From Prorocentrum cordatum (Eukaryota; Sar; Dinophyceae; Prorocentrales; Prorocentraceae): a stretch of 64,000 nucleotides of DNA. Of this stretch, positions 54,330 to 64,000 are shown piece by piece; position 1 is the first letter of the stretch; each line of letters starts with the position of its first letter. Location of the stretch: positions 135,001 through 199,000 of the forward strand of contig CAUYUJ010001692.1 in the NCBI GenBank assembly GCA_963575745.1. Direction: 5' to 3'. The notes below the pieces were generated by a model. It was not told the DNA's origin, did not search any database, and worked only from the letters and a program-made list of their open reading frames with translations. The position numbers and the translations under genes are program-made.

Positions 54330-54680
54330 ATATGGTGTAATTTGTTATGGTTTATGGCCACGTAGACGCGAATATTCAATCATTACAGAAGCGTCGCACG
54401 AATTTAGCAATTTGCTAGGGTTTGTGGCTTCGGGGACGCGATTATTGAGCAGTGTGAAAACTGTGTGGCCTCGGGGGCGCGGATATTAAGTCATGTAATA
54501 CGGATTCTGGCTTCGGGGACGCGGGCATTGCGTAATTTAGAAGAGGCTGCTTGTTTGCATTAGTAATCTACGATGGTTTGTTGCCTCGAGGGCGCCAAAC
54601 ACTGTAACTTGCAAGGTTGACGGCGTCGGAGACGCGAACATGGTGAAATTTAACGGGGCTCGTCGCCTCGGGGGCTCATC
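54330..54680 (+). repeat. degenerate ~50-60 bp tandem repeat
   Basis: Repeats of GGCTTCGGGGACGCGNATATTNA followed by an AT-rich half. A related unit (GTGGCTTCGGGAGCGCGGATT) appears at 27.04-27.12 kb in intron 3. Confidence 0.75.
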
Positions 54681-54837
54681 ATTTTACAGTAGGAAGCAGA
54701 AATCAGGACTGTATCACTGGAAACTGGAAACTAGAACTGGCGCAGAGCAGTACGACCCTCATCCTCGCAGCCTGATGGCCCCACAGGGGGCTGGCGGATC
54801 CTTTTCTCTAGCCTACCCCAGTCGCTACCCTAGGATG

Positions 54838-54839
54838 AG

Positions 54840-54873
<34 letters not shown>

Positions 54874-54875
54874 AC
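54838..54875 (+). repeat. (GA)n microsatellite
   Basis: Short GA run inside GA-rich sequence, about 600 bp before RPLP0 exon 7. Confidence 0.85.
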
Positions 54876-55475
54876 TGATAATGGTGAAGTGGAGGCTGGT
54901 GGTGAGGCGAGTAGAGCGGGGCGTCGCCCATCATCTGCATCCGCCAACGCGCTGGCTTCACTTCTGTTACACAGCCCCGTTACCTTCCCTCCCTCCCTTC
55001 ACCTTCGCCGTCCTTTCTCTCTCCGCATCTCCCCTCTCCCTGCTACCTCCCCTCCCTCCTCTCCTCACCGTCTCCATATCCTCCCGTCTTCCCCATCCTG
55101 CCTCTCTCCTCTGCCTCCCTCCCCCGTTCCATCCATTCCCCTCCTTCTCCTGCCTCGCTCCGTCCCTCCGTAGTGACAGGGTGGAGGGGGGAGGGACGGA
55201 TAGGGGGCCCACACTCCCACATCGTCGTATCGTAATGATCGGATGAATCACGAGAGACCGCCAGAGCTCCAGCTTTCCGACCCACGTCGGAGAGAGCAGC
55301 TTGGCCACCGCCGCAGACGTCTCGTCCAAAGCAGGTGCCTCTGCGCCACATTCCGCATTGCCCGCCCCTTCGCGCTCTTCCCGCCCGCCCGCCTGGCGGA
55401 GCCGCATTGAGCGCGGCCTCCACCAATTGGAGGAGCTCAAGACCGCTTAGCCCGCCCCCCTGTCGGCGTGAACAG

Positions 55476-55660
55476 GCCTTCCCCACGCCTTCGGCAGCGC
55501 GTTCCGGAACGTCTGCGCACTCTGCGCGGAGACCGACTTTCTTTTCCAGGAGATGGAGCCGGTGCGGTTGTTCTTGCAGGACCCCGAGGCGTACTCCGCG
55601 GCCCACCCGGCGTCCGCTGGAGGTGGAGGCGGCGGCGTTGCTGACGCCGCGGCGCCCAAG
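55476..55660 (+). CDS. RPLP0: RPLP0 exon 7
   Basis: The largest exon seen, 185 nt, phase 1 in and phase 0 out, after GTGAACAG. It encodes LPHAFGSAFRNVCALCAETD, then FLFQEMEPVRLFLQDPEAYS, then an Ala/Gly-rich hinge (AGGGGGG, ADAAAPK). Animal P0 has [39 protein letters not shown] and an Ala-rich hinge. These are the spine helix and flexible linker to the stalk tail. The donor is CAAG|GATCGG (GA type). CAAGGA occurs at both ends of intron 7. Confidence 0.95.
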
Positions 55661-56069
55661 GATCGGGACAAACGCGGGAGACATTTGTCTTGAAGCAAAC
55701 GGGTCATGAGGCAAGCGGATCGTCAGGAATCGATTCAGGATGAAGAATTGGTCGGTGTCCAAGACCAGTTTCCGTCAGGACCCGTTTCCGCCAGTCATAC
55801 CGGCACATCAATATTTTTCTCCCCAGCGCAAGTGTGAAACGGTCTCCAGGGGCGAACAGGTGGCACATAGGCCACGATAGCAGTCGCGGCCGCTCTGGCT
55901 ACGGCCTTCTCTTTCAAGCGGGAAACGAAGGAGGCGGCCACACACGCCCCTCACGTTCTTCTCTCCGACCACAGAGCACCGACAGATAGACACAGTGATC
56001 CACAGAGCGCGGCAGGCCCGCATGCTCCCTGACGACACGTATTCGCGGTTTGGACTCCTAGGCCGCGAC

Positions 56070-56200
56070 CCCGTGGATGCAGGGCGGTTTTGCGCGGATT
56101 TCCCGTGCGGAGCACATCCACGAGATCGCGTATCCACAGGATCGCGTCTCGGAGTCCAGACCGCGAGAGCATGGATATGGATCTGCCCGTCGCTCGCGAG
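56070..56200 (+). repeat. dispersed repeat containing GCGTATCCACAGG, copy 3
   Basis: Shares GCGGAGCACATCCACGAGA-like, GCGTATCCACAGGATCGCG, CCAGACCGCGAG and CATGGATATGGAT segments with 30.27-30.40 kb. Confidence 0.65.
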
Positions 56201-57005
56201 CCAATAGAGCTCGGCCGCTGGTCTGATGGTCGCTTCCCCTCGGCCCGTCCGCCCAGTGACCCGCTTGCTTTCTGTCTGCGAATGTCGGGTTGGACGGGGG
56301 GGAGGGGATACGAAACGTGCTGTGTGCAGCTGGTTCTGACTCCGCCGCCGTGCCCTTCCCTCGATACCTGGCCGCCTCTGGCGCTGGGAGGCGCTTGGAC
56401 AACGAGCTGCATGCATCTGGTTCGCTAACACCCCCCTACCCCCCCCCTCGTCCGCCGCCCCGAGGGCACTTGGGGCCCGGCCGCCTGTGACCCGCCCGTG
56501 GCCCGCGCCCGAGAGAGCAACCGGTGCCCTGGAGCGACCAGAGGCCCCTGCGACCCCCCACGTCTCTCGACTGCGACGCGCCTGTCCACCCCGACCGGCG
56601 CCCCCGACTTCCTCGGTCACCCGACGGGCTGGACCCGGCCCATCAGGCGACCCCGTGGTCCCCCACTCCCATGCGGACTTTGGTTCTCCTTTTGTTCCAG
56701 AGGAGTCCGAATCCACTGGGTCGCCTGGTGGGTCCGGTCTGGTCTGTCTGCGGCCTTTGCGGCACACACACGACCCTGGCCATGGGTGTCCTGAAGTTGA
56801 CGGGTCCAGGGCCCCAGGGTTTCCGTCAGGACCAGCGTTTCATCCCGAGTAGTTTTTTTTGTTTGACGGACCCAGGCGGGGTCCGTGGTGGAACCATTGG
56901 CCCGAAAAACGATGACAATATCCAGGACCAATTTCTGATCATGCTCAGACCCCTTTGCGATCTTCCCGCAACCCTCCTCATTCATGAAATTGTTGACGCT
57001 TCGCG

Positions 57006-57922
57006 AATCCCCACCAGCCCATCCAGAAACGATGCCAGAGGAATTGCCCGGATCAGGGAAGTGGACAGCACACAGAGGAAGCCATTATGAGACATCTTGG
57101 GATATTTGGAGCCATCTTGGAGGTCATCTTGGACTCTCCCAGGCGCTCTTGGAGCCATCTTAATCAGTGCTCCCCCCCAAGAGGCCAACACGTGGCTAAA
57201 ACCTGAGCATTCTCGCCGAGGCCTCTTGGAGCATCTTGTGTGCCTCTGGGGGGTCTCTTGGGGCCTCTTGGGGGTCTCTTGGGGGCCTCCTGGGGGCCTC
57301 TTGGGGGCCTCTTGGGGCCATCTTGGGGCCATCCTGGGACCTCTTGGGACCTCCTTGGCGCTTCTTTTTGCCATCTTGAAGGAGATCGATCAACCAAGAG
57401 GGGAGCATTAATCAGCGTCCCCCCCCCCAGGAAGCCCAAATGGGGCCCAAATCTTAGTATAACCAATGATGTTGGTTTCCTCGCCGAGGCCGTTTTGGCA
57501 TTCTCGCCGAGGCTTCTTGGAGCATCTTGGGTGCCTCTGGGGAGTCTCTTGGGGCCTCTTGAGGGTCTCTTGGGGGCCTCCTGGGGGCCTCTTGGGGACC
57601 TCTTGGGGCCATCTTGGGGCCATCTCGGGACCTCTTCTTGGGGCCATCTTGGAGGAGATCTATCAAATAAGTGCGGAGCATTAATTGGCCTCGCCCCCCC
57701 AGGAGGCCAAAGTGGGGCCAAAACCTGAGTAAAATCAATGAGTGTGGCTTCCTCGCCGAGGCCGTGTTGGACGCTCTGACACCTCGCGGCCCCCCCCTCC
57801 AGGTCCATGGGCTGGGGGTAGGGGGAGGGGCCGGGAGGGGTCAACCCCTCCCCGAAGGGGAAAACGGAGGGGTGGAAGAGGAAACGCCCGAAACCACCGA
57901 CGCCCAGAGGGCTGGTGGGATT
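57006..57922 (+). repeat. inverted repeat, left arm
   Basis: Reverse complement of 59044-60070 with indels. It contains two to three sub-units of about 260 bp, each with CCAAANNTGGGGCC, CTCGCCGAGGCC, TTGGAGCATCTTG and runs of GGGCCTCTTGGGG. It ends CCAGAGGGCTGGTGGGATT, 20 bp before RPLP0 exon 8. Confidence 0.92.
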
Positions 57923-57942
57923 GCTTTGAGGATCCTCTCAAG

Positions 57943-58008
57943 GAGGAGAAGAGAGTAGTTGTCGAGGAGGAAGAGGAGGAGGACGTGGACTTCGACCTAT
58001 TCGGATGA
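57943..58008 (+). CDS. RPLP0: RPLP0 exon 8, terminal exon with stop
   Basis: 22 codons including TGA (58006-58008), phase 0, after CCTCTCAAG. It encodes EEKRVVVEEEEEEDVDFDLF followed by Gly and stop. The acidic run and hydrophobic DVDFDLFG end are the P-stalk tail. Animal P0 ends in an acidic run plus MGFGLFD, the peptide that contacts translational GTPases. Joined to exon 7 it gives AAAPKEEK without frame disruption. The C-terminal residue here is Gly rather than Asp. The exon lies in the loop of a large inverted repeat. Confidence 0.93.
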   Translation, partial: EEKRVVVEEEEEEDVDFDLFG

Positions 58009-59043
58009 CCTGCGCGGGGTGGCACGGCAGGCGTGCGACTGAGAGATAGGGACGGAGGGCGGATGCGAATGAAGATCAGGAGAGACGGCCCGGCTTTGGA
58101 ATCCCCAGAGTTGAGCCTTCCCGGGGTGGGACATCCACGCTGGCTGGGGTTATCATCCCGTCCCTCGTTTCGTTTTCCTCCAGTCCGATAGGCCAGTGGG
58201 GCTAGGGGCCGAGTAACAAGCAGAGGGCGGATGATGAGGGGGGAAGGAGAAGAATGAGGGTGGGGAAGAGCAGGAGGATGGTCAGGCGAGGGAGGAGCGA
58301 TGTGGGAGGGAGGGGTGGAGGTGGGAAAGGGGCAGATGGAGGGAGTGCGACGAGGAGTAGAAGGAAGAGGAAGAGTACGATGAGTCGGCATCGTGCCGAG
58401 CCGGCATTTTAGGATGCCAGCTGGGCATTGATCGTCTAGTTGCGCCTAACAGGGGCGTGTGGTGCACGTGGTGACGGACGAGTTCCTTCAGAGGAGGAAT
58501 GGGAGGAGAATGAGAAGGAGGAGGAGACGTTGTACAAGGATGAGGACCTGCCCCCAGTCTCTCTTTCTCTGTTGCATGCCGTCAGCGAGGCACCTCTGCT
58601 GGCGCCTCGCTCGGCGGGCTTGAGCACATCATGGTGCGGACTCGTCAAAAAGTGCCCCATCACGTAGGAGAAAGAGGGGAGGAACAGAAGAGGGGGAGGA
58701 TTGCCATGCATCGAGTGTTTTGTGCTGTATAGCAAGATGCGCTGGATCCATGACTTGCCGTCTTGCCTCTTGAACATTCTTGGGGGCTCCGGTGACAAGG
58801 ATATACAAGGAGGACGAAGAGGAGTAAGAACGAGGTGGAAGAGCACAAGCGTGCTGCCATGTTGCGGGCGTTGATTGGCTTGAAGTGATCGTCTCAATCT
58901 TGGCACATTGTTTGGTTTTCGCCGACGCCGCCACGAGCGGACCATACGCGCAGTCCCTTACTCAGCGACCCCTTCTCACCAAAGGGCCCCATCCCGAGAG
59001 GGGACGCCTTACAGTCCCGCAGCAGTTGCGAACCTGTAAGGGA
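58009..59043 (+). other. downstream of RPLP0 stop, loop of inverted repeat
   Basis: Presumed 3' UTR and flank. GA-rich on the + strand at 58.2-58.6 kb. Open frames on both strands are Arg/Ser/Pro-rich with no domain. No polyadenylation signal of the animal type is evident. No second gene is recognised. Confidence 0.6.
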
Positions 59044-60070
59044 AATCCCACCAGCCCTCTGGGCGTCGGTGGTTTAGGGCGTTTCCTCTTCCACCCCTCC
59101 TTCTTCCCCTTCGGGGAGGGGTTTACCCCACCCCCTACCCCCTCCCCATGGACCTGGAGGGGGGCGGGCCGCGAGGTGTCAGAGCGTCCAACACGGCCTC
59201 GGCGAGGAAGCCAAACTCATTGATTTTACTCAGGTTTTGGCCCCACTTTGGCCTCCTGGGGGGGCGAGGCTAATTCATGCTCCGCACTTCTTTGATAGAT
59301 CTCCTCCAAGATGGCCCCAAGAAGCGCCCAGGAGGCCCCAAGAGGTCCCAAGATGGCCGCAAGATGGCCCCAAGAGGCCCCCAGGAAACCCCCGAGAGAC
59401 CCTCAAGAGGCCCCAAGAGACCCCCCAGAGGCACCCAACCAAGATGCTCCAAGAGGCCTTGGCGAGAATGGCCTCCTGGGGGGGGGTGACGCTAATTAAT
59501 GCTCCACTCTTGTTTGATCGATCTCCTTCAAGATGGCCCGAAGAAGCGCCAAGGAGGTCCCAAGAGGTCTCAGGATGGCCCCAAGATTGCCCCAAGAGGC
59601 CCCCAGGCGGCCCCCAAGAGACCTCCACGAGGCCCCAAGAGGCCCCCCAGAGGCACCCAAGATGCTCCAAGAGGCCTCGGCGAGAATGCCAAAACGGCCT
59701 CGGCGAGGACGCCAAACTCACTGGTGTTACTAAGGTTTTGGCCCCATGTTGGCCCAAGATGGCCCCAGGAGGCCCCCAAGAGACCCCCAAGAGGCCCCAA
59801 GAGAACCCCCAGAGGCACACAAACTGTTCCAAGAGGCCTCGGCGACAATGTCAAATCATTGATTTCACGAGGGTTTTAGCCACATGGTGGCCTCTTGGGG
59901 GGGAGCACTGATTAAGATGACTCCAAGAGCGCCTGGGGGAGCCCAAGATGACCTCCAAGATGGCTCCAGGTACCCCAAGATGTCTCATAATGGCTTCCTC
60001 TGTGTGCTGCCCACTTCCCTGATCCAGGCAATTCCTCTGGGCATCGTTTCTGGATGGGCTGGTGGGGATT
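59044..60070 (-). repeat. inverted repeat, right arm
   Basis: Reverse-complement partner of 57006-57922, ending GGATGGGCTGGTGGGGATT. It is about 110 bp longer than the left arm because the sub-unit number or length differs. Read on the minus strand it is followed by TTCCCTTACAG|G, a splice-acceptor-like end at about 59033-59043. Confidence 0.92.
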
Positions 60071-61837
60071 CTTTCTTTTACAGCCGCAGGCGGAAGCGCC
60101 GGCGGCGAGCAGTCACGGTCGGGCTGCGGCCGTGACGGATTCCCGGGCGCGCGCGGGGGCCGCGGATCAGGCGGCGGGGCAAGCAGCAAACCAGGCGGTC
60201 GTGCAAGCTGCAACCCAGGGAGTCCGAGGGGTCAGTCACCAAGGAAGCAAAGCGGACGCGGCCAAAATGGCGCGCCGTACGTTCCCAGTCATTGTCGTGG
60301 CAACCGACAACCGCATGGTGGTGGGAACCAAACTCCGTGCGAGAACGTCAGCCCAGGGAGTCTGTCGGGTATGAGCAGACCGAAAGCGTAGCTGACGTCG
60401 TCCAGCAAGGAGGGGGATTCTGACAGCGCCAGCGAACCGTCGCAGCTTCAGAAAACGCATCCGCGGCTGATAGGGTGAGCCTGAGGTCAAAGACATCTGG
60501 GACAACCTCAAAACAACTGCTGAGAGATGCGCCTGCACGCAGAAAACCAGTAGATGGTGTGCCGCAGTGCAGAAGTACACGAGTACCCACCAGGTGAGGG
60601 ACACACGGTCAATCGGAAGTGGGCGTGTACCAAACGACTAAGTGACAGCCAGCGCCTCGCAACCCACGCAATGCAAAGTCGAGGAAAGTGCTCGAAGAGG
60701 AAGAAACTGCCGCATACCCACGTCAGCAAGCCCTTCATGGTCACAGAGTCCCAGGGAGCGGTCGCACAACGAGGTTGCGCGTGGGAGCGACGATAGGGAG
60801 ACCGAGTGCCCGTCACACGCCGAGACCGTGCATCGCTGTCCACAGGGTGGCAAAGCACGGCCAACCTGGGGGGGGAGCCATTCACGGGGTCACGCCAGCG
60901 GCCCAGTCAGAGTAAGGTGCAAGCGGACCAGGCGGGCATTCCGCCACCACGGCGGGGCGGCCCACGACGAAGGACTGCCTGTACATCCGTGCCCAGTGTC
61001 GCTCTCAGGAAAGGTAGAGATGCACGGCTGAAGGCCGTAGTAACATGGGAGGCCCAGGGAGTAGAGGCGCAGATCTGGGAATGACGGGGCGAAAACCACC
61101 AGGTCGTCGGACTCAGAGCTGCGTGCCAGGCAGAGCCTGGCAAGGTGGAAACAGCTACAGTGGGGCCTCAGTGGGGCCAGGGGCCACTATGGCCACACGC
61201 AACACGAGATTGCAGCGTGGACGGTATTGCTGGCACACACGCACACACACTTGGATCCAAAGGCAGGGGGTGCACGTACCAGGAGGGGCGGCAGGATGCC
61301 GCCAGGCGGGTCCGTCGAAACGTAACCCAGGGAGGCAGCTGAAGGCTGCGCAGAGCGTGGACTTTAGAGAAACCCAGGGAGCTTTACGGCCGCCCACTGG
61401 AAGCCGGGAGAAGCCAGAGAGAGTGAAATAGGGTGAAACAAGGGCGGGGCGCCCGCGGCTTTAGGCGACGACCTTCCATTGTTTCTGGTCCTTCCCGGGT
61501 GCGCGGCGACCAGCGTGGCCCTTCGCCGCCTGGCGCCCCCTGCCCGCGCCTTCACTTCCACCCAGGTACATGCCACATCTTCGACTCTACACCGAGACCG
61601 CCCCCGGGGCGCTGATAGGATTGAGGGGCTGTAGGAGCGCCTGCATGGTTGTCTCGTGGACGGGGAGGCGCCGGCGCGCTGTGGCAGACGACCACTTGTT
61701 CGGTTGGTGGCTCTCCCAGGGGACTATTGCAGCTGAAGGCCGCACGTTCCCGTCCATTTGCCCATTTAACTACTCCCGGGCTACAGGCTCGTCCACTCTT
61801 GCTGCTTCGCGCGGCGCCCCCCGGGCTGAAGGCGCGC
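60071..61837 (+). other. unassigned region with CCCAGGGAG and hairpin motifs
   Basis: No frame has a recognisable domain. The 9-mer CCCAGGGAG recurs at about 60215, 60353, 60752, 61053, 61327 and 61375 (also 63638). Small hairpins with a TGAAG loop occur at 61024-61038 and 61335-61349. A possible acceptor CTTCCACCCAG|G at about 61566 precedes a short frame (MPHLRLYTETAPG) with no family match. Confidence 0.5.
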
Positions 61838-63660
61838 CTTCTGCGTGCGCAATATTGTCGTGCCTGGGGGAGGAGGCGGGCGGAAGGCGGGGGCCGTTTG
61901 GACGTCGGCTCAAGTCAGCTGGAGGGGTCGGTTGCGCGACCAGGGCGGAGGCCTCCACAGTCCAAGGATCGACCCCCTCGCAGCTGAAGGCTGTTCCTCT
62001 CTGTCTAGACGCGCCCAAGGGAGGGGGGTTGGCGGGGCGCGGGCGTGAGCCAATGGATTGGATCGGGGACGTGGGCGGACAGCGGTCGGTCCACCCACCC
62101 ATCAACACCGCCGCCACCCCACTGGGCAGCCTCAGGCGCAGGCCATCCACCCTCGCTGGACAAGCTCCTGAGCCGATCTTCGAGAATGCCGCCGCCACTC
62201 ATGGCCACAGTCTCTACGGCGCTCTCGGCATCCATGGGCGTCGTCTCTGGTTCTCGAGCTGAAGGCTCGCCCTTTCTGTCACTGTCAGATACGCCTTGGA
62301 GACTCGAGCTGAAGGCTCGTCCCGCTTGTGACTCCCGAGCTGAAGGCTCGCCCCGTCTGCGCCTGTCAGCTTGGGGGCCGGATGAGAGACGGGAGACATC
62401 GGGATTACAGGGATGGCCAGGGAGCTGATTGGCAGCCGTGCCGCCGTCAACGTCCGTCTGTCCATTTGAAGAATCCCGAGCTACAGGATCGTCCACTCCT
62501 GCTGTCTCGCACGGTGCTCCCCGGGCTGAAGGGGCGTCTTTGTCGGGGGGAGGCTGGTCTCCGACCGCTGGCGCCCCCTCGGCAGCCCTCCCACCTGTCG
62601 CCGCGATGCTGTTGCCAGGGGGGGAGCAATGGGATATGAGGTGGTGGCCGACAGCCCCGGCGACTGGCAATGCGATAGCTTGAGCTCGTGCCACACGCTG
62701 AAAGGAATGAGGAACTCCTGCTGCTTCGCGCAGCTCTCCCCGGGCAGAAGGCCCGCCTTCTGCGTGTGCAATATTGTCGAGCCCAGGGGGGGCGGCGGGC
62801 GGAAGGCGGGAGCCGTTTGGACGTCGGCTCAAGTCAGCTGGAGGGGTCGGTTGCGCGACCAGGACGGAGGCATCCACAGACCACGGGAAGACCCCCTCGC
62901 AGCTGAAGGCTGCCCCTCTCAGTCTTGCCGCGTCCAAGGGAGGGGGGTCGGCGGTGCGCGGGCGCGAGCCAATGGGATGTGGATCGTGGACGTGGGCGGA
63001 CAGCGGTCGGTCCACCCACCCATCATCACCGCCGCCACCCCTCTGGGCAGCCTCACGCGCAGGCCATCCACCCTCGTTGGACAGGCTCCTGAGCCGATCT
63101 TCGAGAATGCCGCCGTCACTCATGACCACAGTCTCTGCGGCGCTCTCGGCGTCCGTGGGCGTCGTCTCTGGTTCTCGAGCTGAAGGCTCGTCCCTTCTGC
63201 AACCGTCAGATGCGCCTTGGAGACTCGAGCTGAAGGCTCGTCCCGCCTGTGACTCACGAGCTGAAGGCTCGCCCCGTCTGCGACTGACAGCTTGGGGGGC
63301 GGATGGCAGACGGGAGTCCTCGGGATTGCAGGGGTGGCCAGGGGGCTGATTGGCAGCCTTGCCGCCGTCAAAGTCCATCTGTCCATTTGAAGAATCCCGA
63401 GCTACAGGCTCGTCCACTCCTGCTGTCTCGCACGGTGCCCCCCGGGCTGAAGGCGCGTCTTTGTCGGGGGGGGGGGCTGGTCTCCGACCGCGGGCGCCCC
63501 CTCAGCGGCCCTCCCACCCGTCGCCGCAATGCTGCTGCCAGGGGGGGGGGGGGGGGGGGCAATGGGATAAGAGGTGGTGGCCGACAGCCCCAGCGACTGC
63601 TCGTGCCACGCGCTGATAGGAATGAGGAACTCGCAACCCAGGGAGGCAGCTGAAGGCTGC
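61024..63660 (+). repeat. family of 15-nt hairpins with TGAAG loop
   Basis: At least fourteen copies with 5-nt complementary arms around TGAAG. Positions include 61024 (ACGGC/GCCGT), 61335 (GCAGC/GCTGC), 62255, 62305, 62336 (CGAGC/GCTCG), 62899 (GCAGC/GCTGC), 63176, 63226, 63257 (CGAGC/GCTCG) and 63646 (GCAGC/GCTGC). Variants are 62741 (CGGGC-AGAAG-GCCCG) and 63398 (CGAGC-TACAG-GCTCG). Arms change together, so pairing is kept. Confidence 0.85.
61838..63630 (+). repeat. 919-bp tandem duplication
   Basis: The unit starting CTTCTGCGTGCGCAATATTG (61838) recurs at 62757, a 919-bp offset. The match includes GTTTGGACGTCGGCTCAAGT (61896 and 62815) and GGTCTCCGACCGC, and ends near 63630. Units differ by scattered substitutions and a G-run expansion at about 63541-63559. 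A 470-codon minus frame (62005-63417) spans both units, but its content is the repeat. Confidence 0.93.
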
Positions 63661-64000
63661 ACAGAGTGCGGAAATCTGACGCTGCACCTGAAACTCTCGG
63701 GGATGGGGGGGGGGCTCGGTCGCCCCACCGTAGCCCCTTCTCGCAGCGATCGTCTGGCCTGCCGCCACCGCGCTTGCCGCCTGACTGCCACTGGTCGTCG
63801 TGCCAGCCAGAGCACCAGCCACTCTGCCAGTTGTCGCTCGCACCGGTGGCGCCAGCCACGGTTGGAGAGGGCCCGGCGCATCCAGGGGCAGTACCGAGCA
63901 GGGAAGACACGAGAGCCCTGCCTGCCAGGCGGGCCGTCCTCACTGCGTGGCAGGCACGAGGGCCAGCGACGGGTGGGACCTTGGTTGTACCTAGGCCCCA

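Larger units (their letters stand above)
55661..57942 (+). other. RPLP0 intron 7 (2.28 kb, GA-AG)
   Basis: Donor GATCGG, acceptor CCTCTCAAG. It contains a copy of the GCGTATCCACAGG dispersed repeat (about 56.07-56.20 kb) and the whole left arm of the terminal inverted repeat (57006-57922), which ends 20 bp before exon 8. Nothing recognisable in 55.7-56.0 or 56.2-57.0 kb. Confidence 0.88.

Noticed and set aside
62005-63417. 470-codon minus-strand ORF
   Set aside because: It spans the 919-bp tandem duplication and repeats itself. It is Ser/Pro/Arg/Gly-rich without a domain, and both strands are open through high GC content.

Overview
The window looks like nuclear DNA of a dinoflagellate. The signs are high GC with G/C-rich codon ends, very long repeat-laden introns, introns that begin GC or GA instead of GT and end AG|G, and retrotransposons that carry a C5-cytosine methyltransferase. 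The species cannot be named from the sequence.

The only host gene I can establish is easy to miss because its exons are tiny. Eight exons on the + strand (1-87, 1943-2042, 9623-9703, 30571-30654, 34307-34351, 37368-37446, 55476-55660, 57943-58008) join, without a frameshift or stop, into the last 241 residues of the ribosomal stalk protein P0 (uL10, RPLP0). They end at a TGA at 58006-58008. From the visible start through the spine helices the joined peptide matches animal P0 with no gap. About 95 N-terminal residues must lie upstream of the window. The seven introns are about 1.9, 7.6, 20.9, 3.7, 3.0, 18.0 and 2.3 kb. None has a GT donor: five start GC and two start GA. Every junction is AG|G, so each intron is bracketed by a 3-7 nt direct repeat.

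Almost everything else in the first 58 kb sits inside these introns. Intron 2 holds trinucleotide tracts and two intermingled 12-bp satellites. Intron 3 holds a 3.2 kb element between diverged 0.5 kb direct repeats, three large GAT-rich tracts, an 8.05 kb tyrosine-recombinase (Ngaro/PAT-like) retrotransposon at 17945-25996, a GAG/GACGAG tract and an array built on TTTATTTCGGCACGGCAC. The retrotransposon has split direct repeats, Gag, reverse transcriptase, an RNase H interrupted by a complete-looking C5-cytosine methyltransferase, and a tyrosine recombinase. Intron 4 carries hexamer-like arrays and a 73-bp tandem repeat. Intron 5 carries an interleaved double inverted repeat. Intron 6 carries decayed Ty1/copia-like coding sequence (about 43.6-53.5 kb) with RING-like, methyltransferase-like, integrase, RT and RNase H regions. 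That sequence is peppered with a 14-nt in-phase hairpin motif.

The terminal P0 exon lies just inside a 0.9-1.0 kb inverted repeat (57006-57922 and 59044-60070). Downstream of the gene, 60-64 kb contains a 919-bp tandem duplication and a second family of tiny hairpins whose stems covary around a conserved TGAAG loop. I recognise no second host gene there. Both recognisable retroelements lie in the sense orientation of the P0 gene and both are damaged by stops or frameshifts.
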